Shown: positions 57,821-64,000 of the stretch, piece by piece
Layout: every line of letters begins with the position of its first letter
How positions within the stretch are numbered: the first letter of the stretch is position 1
Assembly (NCBI GenBank): GCA_037178975.1
Contig: JASJZH010000004.1
Span: 9,176,001 to 9,240,000 of the forward strand
DNA length: 64,000 bases
DNA from: Oscheius tipulae
Lineage: Eukaryota; Nematoda; Chromadorea; Rhabditida; Rhabditidae
Direction: 5' to 3'
Translations under genes and position numbers: made by a program
The notes under the pieces: generated by a model
Told to the model about the DNA's origin: nothing
Databases searched by the model: none
What the model saw: the letters and a program-made list of their open reading frames with translations, nothing else

Positions 57821-59195
57821 GTGACTGGATCTCCACCAACGACTCCGGTTTCTGTATATACGCGGTTACGAATCTGAATGAATCTTGTCTTTCAAGCTTT
57901 GATTATTTGACTCTTCTGGGAGGAGGGAGGTCTCTAATTAAAGAGAGAAACACTAGTTTCAAATTTCTTTCCCTCCGAGCTTTGGATCTCTTTCCAGTTG
58001 CAATACTTCGGGAGAAGCGCATTAATCAAAAACCGGACAGCAATTTTTTCGCGATGGAAATTATACACTGACAACCCCGTTGACAGCAGCCACACAAATA
58101 TTGGTGCAGTTGTTTTCAGACTTCCCCCTAGACGAACAAACAATTCTCCTGATCCTATTCAGGTCTTCTCCGAATCGCCTGAACAATAATTGGTATATGA
58201 GGCAGAAAGGAAACATTTGTTTACTTTGGCGGGAAATACTGAGATTAACGGACTCTCATATAGGAGAGAGCTAGTGACACCCTTCCAATTCAGTTATTAC
58301 TATTTTTGAATACATCAACGTTTTCAAATGACGTGTAGAAAACAACTTTTTCAGATTCCTACCTGTACCATGTCGGCCTTCCGCTCACCGGCACTTACTT
58401 TTAGAAACAAAAACCTTGCTTGCTACCCGACTCTGAGAAATCACCGGCTGACGAACTGCTATAGCGCTTGTATTATTTTAAACTCGTGCTCTACACGTCA
58501 TTTGAAAATGTTGATGTATTCAAAAATCCCTTGTAAGAGATCCTCTTTCCTCGCCGTTTCAATGTTTGATGTCCCTATTCTCACCCTAATGTGTTTCATT
58601 CGTGTTTTCTCCGCTTCTCATTTCCGGCTTTTAACTTTCCACGTACCAGTCTCACGCTTCAGCTCCTCGGGAATCTGGCCATCGCTTTTGTAATCTTGGC
58701 GCCTTATTTTTCAAAACTCGTACATTTTCAATACTTATAAAGTTTACTCCTTCTCTCGAATCATCCCTTCACGCCCCATAAAAAGCTCAATGTCCTCATT
58801 TTACAGCCCATAGTTATCTGCCGCTCAGAAACTGCCATTGTCCTTTGAGGCGAAAGGCTCATTGGCGCGAGTATTGAGAAGCCTTAATTATTTTGCTGTC
58901 TCATCCTCGCCTCCTAGTTAAACACATGCTATGTGAAACCCATTAGCTGGCTGCATACTTTGCTAAACGTCTTAGTGTATGTTCAAAGAGCCCTTAGCCA
59001 ATTAGGCAGAGTTCTTGGCTTTTGCACCAGGACCCTGACACTCATTGCTTATTCTGCCAGCTATTTGCCGTGGGAATGTCCGACAAGGTGACGGGTCCTA
59101 CACTTCTTGAATTTTGTACTCTCGAGCCTCTCTCTTTGATGTACCCCAAGACTGTCTTGGTTTCCAGGACTGTTAAATGAAAGAGCACCACATTT
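57821..59195. other. intergenic, nothing recognised
   Basis: About 1.4 kb with short overlapping open frames in several frames on the plus strand (58328-58693 being the longest) and no motif, signal peptide or exon structure. It should contain the promoter of the next gene. Confidence 0.5.
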
Positions 59196-60228
59196 ATGTG
59201 GCAGTTGTTCGTGCTTCTCACTAATTGTCTCGTCTCTACAACATTCACGGTAAGTTCAAATTGAAGTCAGGGGAAGGCTTCAGATTAAGCAACGTATATC
59301 TTTCAGGCATTTGTTCGCTGTGGAAACACAACTTTTCCTGTCAGAAACGATGTAGTTCATCATGAGGACTCATCAGGTTGGTCTCTAAAAGCTTGATTGC
59401 AAACGGATGGATTGCGATATGCAAAAATCAAATCGTCCATTTTTGTTGACCCCACAATACTGTGGAATGAAATAAGTGAGAATTCAATTATCTTTACATT
59501 TATATACAGAAGCGTGGAGTATTTCTAGAAAAATGATGGAACCAATAAGGAAAAAAGTGGCGACAATGTGTATAGGTTACAAAACAGTAAACAAATACAA
59601 GGCAGTCGACATTTCAAGTTTTTCAAATGTTACCAGAAGCGTTTTGTTTCCAGCTTGAAGCGTGAAATTGAGAATGGACTCATTCTACACGGTGTTCACA
59701 ACATCTGAACAGCTAAGAATCTTCCTTCAGGCATCATGGTCACTTGGGACCTCCTGAGTCCGAACGAGATCTGTACAGATCCACCTCGCCTTCCCAAGTT
59801 TATAAATCGCCGTCTTTACGAAGTTGCCGTGATTGCTAGCTGTCCAGAGTGTCCAAAGTTTGTTCTTCTCTTGACCCCAATCCTGTACTTCCAGATGCAC
59901 CGTGCGTCTACCTCAAAAGTACGAACTGCCTTTGGGTATTACTATAACAACGATTTATATTCTTACCAAACAGGTGAGCATTTTTGTTTTTCCTATACTC
60001 ATTCGAACTCGTCAGGTCCCCAACTACAAATTCTACACGGACATTGATGTTCGATACGTGCTCGTAGACAAGATTCCATCATCACTCCGTAACTGCGAGG
60101 TCGTATTTCGAGAGAAGCAGACGGGGGAAAAGTTTTCAATAACAAAGATTCTCATGTTTGTCTGTGTGTTCATATCAGTGTTTTTATGCGTCTGTGGTGC
60201 CAGATGCTGTTTTGCCAAGCTCATTTGA
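59196..60228 (+). CDS. single-pass membrane protein of unknown family
   Basis: Exons 59196-59249, 59307-about 59350, 59529-59691, 59731-59857, 59895-59973 and 60016-60228 join in phase to about 230 aa. A signal peptide (MWQLFVLLTNCLVSTTFT) starts the chain. The ectodomain carries WDLLSPNEICTDPPRLPKF, a CPECPKC cluster, and a beta-rich stretch (YKFYTDIDVRYVLVDKIP, then LRNCEVVFREK). Near the C-terminus is a membrane span (ILMFVCVFISVFLCVC) and a short tail. The pattern of cysteines and strands is faintly like ML/NPC2 lipid-binding domains, but I would not assign it. The end of the second exon is uncertain (donors at 59351 and 59378 compete). A polyadenylation signal AATAAA lies at 60234-60239, six bases after the stop. 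Confidence 0.6.
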
Positions 60229-60233
60229 CTGTC

Positions 60234-60239
60234 AATAAA
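60234..60239 (+). terminator. polyadenylation signal AATAAA
   Basis: Canonical hexamer six bases downstream of the stop of the membrane-protein gene at 59196-60228, implying a very short 3' UTR. Confidence 0.55.
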
Positions 60240-60507
60240 GTTATCCATGCAATAATCTCCAGCAGCAATCTTAAGATGTACGATCTTGATTGTTTGAGAG
60301 TAAATGCTGACTTACAACGAGCCAAAGTATGCCTACCACCGACCTTCTATTCGTCTTACTACCAAGATTTCCTTGGTCTTCTCCCTGGTATTCTCTCTTA
60401 GCGTAATGGCCCTCCTGCGGCTCCAAATTGAAAATCTAAAAGTCCGTTCCACCAGTTTTTAGACCGAGTTCCTTTAGGAACAGATTCATCAAACTTACAA
60501 CAATACC

Positions 60508-61424
60508 ATGTTTGAAGAATGGAGACAGTGCGTGCGAGGTCATATGGAAGGTTTCAAGAACAACAGTGTTAAGTTTTATGCAGCAGCTAGTACTATTGTT
60601 GATGTATGCTTGTCAAAAAATTTGATCAAGGGTCTGGACGAGGAGATGTTTGGAAGATGGTGGCATATCCATTCGAAACAGGAAAGTGACAGAAAAAGAG
60701 ACAAACTGAAGTGACAGTTCAGAAAGACCACCTAGGAACTTTCCTTGCACTCAATGTCAATAGTCCCGATGCCATTCAGAAGATCAGTAAGGTGAGCCGT
60801 AGATCTGTGTCAATAAGAAATACACGCTTCCAGAGTCTCCCATCAACACAGATCTTTTACACGACAGGAGGAGGAGCCACTACGCCACTGGATAACAGGA
60901 ACAACACGACCGGCTGTGTCGTGTTTCCCTTTCACGTCGGAGCGAGCGACGGCTTCCGTGTTGAGAAAAGTTAGTGGGGCAATGATGGGGGAGAAAAAAG
61001 ATTTATAGATGGTCAATCTGTGCTGAAGATAAAGTTTGACTATTTTGTGGGAAAGGTACTGAACTTGACAGTAAGATACCTTTGTGGATATGGGACAATG
61101 AATGTTCCAGGTAGTTGATAACGTTTGGTTCAATGCTCAAGAAGACAGATATGATATTCTGGCTTACTTTACTAGTAGCGGTCCCTTTCTTCCTCAGAAT
61201 GTCCCAATCTGTCAGACAACTTTACAGGTTCTTTAGAGAGTGCCATTCAAAAACTTCTTTTTCAGTTACCGAAACCAACAGAACCTGAAAAAGACATCTT
61301 TTATAACTTTCTACTTCAGTTGTTAGATGATGGAAAGTTTGCAGTGTTGAAACTCCAAACTGTCAACGCACTAAGACTGAATCTTTTCAATTACAGAAGT
61401 CCAGATTGTCGGTCTTTTTTATAA
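60508..61424 (+). CDS. unknown protein with Asn/Gly-rich centre
   Basis: Six exons (60508-60685, 60718-60791, 60834-60969, 61009-61055, 61111-61227, 61266-61424) total 711 nt, 236 aa, with every phase matching and introns of 32-55 nt. Blocks: an N-terminal helical part (MFEEWRQCVRGHMEGFKNNS), a middle with YTTGGGATTPLDNRNNTTG, a beta-like part (SVLKIKFDYFVGKVVDNVWF) and a C-terminal part (DIFYNFLLQLLDDGKFAVLK). There is no signal peptide at this ATG; an upstream exon could add one. The family is not recognised. It starts 280 bp after the previous gene on the same strand, so the two might share a transcript unit. Confidence 0.62.
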
Positions 61425-61797
61425 ATTCGTCTGACAACTATTTTGTTGCATTAATTTGAAGAAGAAGGATTTTAAGAACCTCTACCTTACCAATGCATTT
61501 TCCAGCAAAATCGATGAGGCACACACTCTCGCCAAGCGAAGTTATTGACGCGATGAGCCTCGATCGAGGCTTTGAGTTGAAGCCTATTTCAAATGCCTGC
61601 GTATGATTTCAATACTTCATTTCAATATTAACACATCACAAAAGACTTTGTACATACAAAAAACTGCAAGATACTCGTATCGTTCCTACGCCCCAAAAGC
61701 CACCGCAGTTGTAGCATCGACTATCGGACTCAGCACTTCCGTGTGTTCTCCCTCGGCGCTCCTAAATTTGTCTTTCAACAACAGTTTTCAAGAAGGC
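61425..61797. other. spacer between convergent genes
   Basis: About 370 bp between the stop of the plus-strand unknown gene and the stop of the ZIP transporter; holds both 3' ends. No feature recognised. Confidence 0.5.
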
Positions 61798-63414
61798 TCA
61801 CATGAAGATGACTTGCAGAACTGTGATCAGTGTAAAGCCGGCAAAGATAGAGAACAGTTGGAGGAAGCTGTTGTGCTCGTTTTCTTTTTCCGGGGCCAGG
61901 ACCTAAAAGGTTTTGAGGTTTTTTGGTAGAAAATTCGCACCTCTAGGAAAGTGACATAGATGAAAGTTCCTCCAGCCATGGATTCCAAAATGAGGATGAT
62001 ACCATCTTTTGCCAACGGATTCATGCTGGAGATTTGAAGAATGAGGCCTCCAATGGAACCGATAGGTGTCATTAGGGAGTAAATGACGATTGTGATAATG
62101 ATTGCTCGGAGCTAAAAACAGTTACGGTTAACCGGAAAGAGGCAAAAATCACCTTGTCCTGGTTCCCTTTACAAACTTGAAGTCCAACAGAGAAGGCTTC
62201 AATGGCTTTGTGAATCAGCAGTGAAAGAAAAAGTGTGACAATGCCAGAAGTTGAATCCTAAAAATGGCCATTGTCTAAAACAGAATCGTGTTTTTTGATT
62301 CCCCGAAGTCCCACTTTAAGATCCAAGATTCATGGAAGACTCGTCCTCCCCGAGTGCCCTTACTAACTCTATTAGAGTTATTTGAACTTTGAACGATAGC
62401 TGAGCGTGTGCTTTAAAATTTCCTTCTCTCCAGAAGACTTCGAGACAGCTCTCACAAAACTGTTCTCATTCTACAAACTGGAACTTTCATTACCCAAAGC
62501 TGCTTAACTGGTATAAGAAAGTGTAAATGTTTGTAATCACAACATCTTTAGCTTTAGAGACCTAGTAACAATCATGGTGCCTACAGTTCTAATACACGTC
62601 AGTTGTGACTTTGGAACACTTTTGTTGTGATCAAAACCGTAAGATCAGACGATCGCCTGTGTGCGGAAAATTGGATTCCTATCCAAAGACTTTCCGATTT
62701 TCTACACGAGTCGGGGCAGTTAGTTGGTTTCATGCTTCAATATTTTGGCTAGCGTGAAAGAATACTTTCAAAGCTCAGATTAGCAGACTTGCATCATCTC
62801 ACAGCCTTACCTGAACTCCCAGAGCGAATCCTTCCAGCAGTGAATGGAAACTGATCGCAATGGCAAAAGTGAGAGTCTTTAAAAACGATCCGTTCTCAGG
62901 CTCGGACATGGCGTATGCTGTACTGCTCTCCATGACTAGTTCCCTCTTGTTCTTGATCATGTCCTCGTCTTCGACATGATGACCGTGGGAGTGTCCATCC
63001 CCACCGAAGATCTTTAGACAAATCTCCTCCATCAAATAAACTACGAAAAAGCCGAGGCAGATAAAAAGTTGAGGAAGAGGGAATGAGATGTTGAGGTTCG
63101 CGTCCTTCTTGTACTGTTCATACACATGGCTGAGGGTTTTCTTGTTTTTAATGTAGACTGAGCAAACTCACTTAATATGCGGAAAGATGTCCAGAAAACA
63201 GGTCGCCATAAAAACACCACCGGAAAAACATGACAGAAGAGAGATTATTAGTTTACCGCGACCCTTGCCATCCTTTCTGTCAAGGATCCGTATTACCTGG
63301 AAGTTAAGGATATGAGCAAATTGTGCAATGAACCTTCAGAGGAATGAAACCAGCTATGGTTGTGGTTATTAGCATAGCTACAGCTAAAATAATCTGGAGT
63401 ACGGTGGAATTCAT
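61798..63414 (-). CDS. ZIP-family (SLC39) zinc/metal transporter
   Basis: The first exon (start 63414) gives TM1 (ILAVAMLITTTIAGFIPLK). Next comes SCFSGGVFMATCFLDIFPH, TM2 and the TM2-3 motif of ZIP1-3 type carriers. A third exon has TM3 and a long loop with the histidine cluster HSHGHH, the usual metal-binding loop, then TM4 with FHSLLEGFALGVQ (HxxxEG metal site). TM5 carries HKAIEAFSVGLQV (second metal site), followed by TM6-TM8 (PIGSIGGLI; GGTFIYVTFLE) and a hydrophobic C-terminus at 61798. It should import zinc or related metals into the cytosol. Intron 62258-62810 is 553 nt; the others are about 30-60 nt. TTTCAG lies one base before the ATG, a strong trans-splice acceptor candidate. Confidence 0.9.
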
Positions 63415-64000
63415 CCTGAAATTTGGTATTACAAAGGAACATGAATGGAAAAGAAAGAAGGGTGACAGAGAAGAGATGAAAAATTGACTGAGACTCTAAT
63501 AGAGAAGCACTGGACGGTTACTAACAGCGAAGACAGGCGTTGGACTGCTGGAAAGGAACATAACTCTTGAACAGTTGATACCGACAAGACAAGAGAGGAC
63601 CGTTTAGGGGGAAAGAAAAAAGAAGTGAAGCAGGACCCACTTTCTGAATGTCCACAAAAACGCTTTTGTATGGAGCAAATCGATTATACCAAAATTGATG
63701 TACGCGTAAAAGACGATTCTCAAATGGCAACTTCTCTAACAAAACCAGGAGCTGCGGGCTATGCCAAAAAGTTTGATGTTTAGGATAAAAACTACAAGCT
63801 TTTAACAGAAACAACCACCGAAACAATGAGGAAATGCGCTCAACGTTCAGTCTTTATGAAGAGGAAAGATCAGCAGTACACGACTAACTGCCCCGACGGC
63901 AAAAATGAATCATTCGAAAGACCGGGAACAGTCCAAACGGCGAGGACAGTGGCACATGGGTCTCGTCGAACTATTTCCGCCCTCGGACGATACCCGCTTT
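63415..64000. other. upstream region of the ZIP gene to the window edge
   Basis: Should hold the ZIP promoter. Open frames on the minus strand (63521-63826) have no supporting motif. Nothing else recognised. Confidence 0.45.

Noticed and set aside
1-64000. CRISPR arrays or bacterial operons
   Set aside because: No regularly spaced repeats and no prokaryotic gene organisation; the spliceosomal introns show a eukaryotic genome.

Overview
This window reads as a gene-dense nuclear segment of a nematode. The evidence is the family content: a tandem pair of type II membrane FkbM-type methyltransferases of the kind expanded in worms, serpentine chemoreceptor-like genes, a BEL/Pao-type integrase fused in frame to a phlebovirus-like glycoprotein, C-type lectin/LysM proteins, an SLC36-like permease and a CLC channel. 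Gene structure agrees: many introns of 31-60 nt, T-rich stretches ending in AG directly before several start codons (candidate spliced-leader acceptors), and no bacterial-style operons. The species cannot be named from the sequence. All gene models are manual splicings of the genomic strand, so small exons and first exons may be missing.

Layout. 1-0.55 kb: 3' end of a LysM-domain gene (+). 0.97-4.26 kb: two tandem methyltransferase paralogues (-). 6.2-8.6 kb: AP-2 transcription factor with a long Ser/Pro/Thr tail (-). 10.1-11.3 kb: an unidentified exon pair (+) and a small secreted protein (-). 12.2 kb: an inverted fragment of the CZIB gene, whose intact copy lies at 13.5-14.5 kb (-). 15.2-17.3 kb: family-2 membrane glycosyltransferase (-). 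18.9-19.4 kb: small unknown gene (-). 20.4-22.2 kb: gene-poor stretch with four diverged copies of a short repeat. 22.9-27.4 kb: AAAP/SLC36-like amino-acid permease (+). 28.1-31.6 kb: retroelement remnant (integrase plus envelope) between 31-bp direct repeats (-). 31.9-33.3 kb: zinc alcohol dehydrogenase family gene (+). 34.2-36.6 kb: type II membrane protein with two CTLDs and a LysM domain (-). 36.9-41.1 kb: three 7TM receptors (-). 42.3-43.5 kb: cathepsin B-like peptidase (-). 44.5-45.0 kb: secreted two-module cysteine-rich protein (+). 45.2-49.1 kb: CLC chloride channel/transporter (-). 50.2-51.9 kb: a receptor-like gene and a small unknown gene (+). 51.9-54.8 kb: a tandem pair of another 7TM family (-). 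56.5-57.8 kb: Ala/Pro-rich extracellular matrix or cuticle-type protein with a TATA box (+). 59.2-61.4 kb: two unknown genes (+). 61.8-63.4 kb: ZIP metal transporter (-).

How the genes relate. No shared pathway is evident. The window is a patchwork of housekeeping genes (CZIB, CLC, ZIP, AP-2, permease) and fast-evolving worm-specific families (receptors, lectins, methyltransferases, secreted cysteine-rich proteins) that grew by local duplication. The points most worth a second look are the two-module cysteine-rich gene whose two introns sit at the equivalent place in each module, the integrase-envelope open frame, intron gain/loss between the methyltransferase twins, two GC-AG introns, recurrent GACA/GAGA-type filler in introns, and a cathepsin B with an altered occluding loop and an apparent 22-nt intron or frame break.
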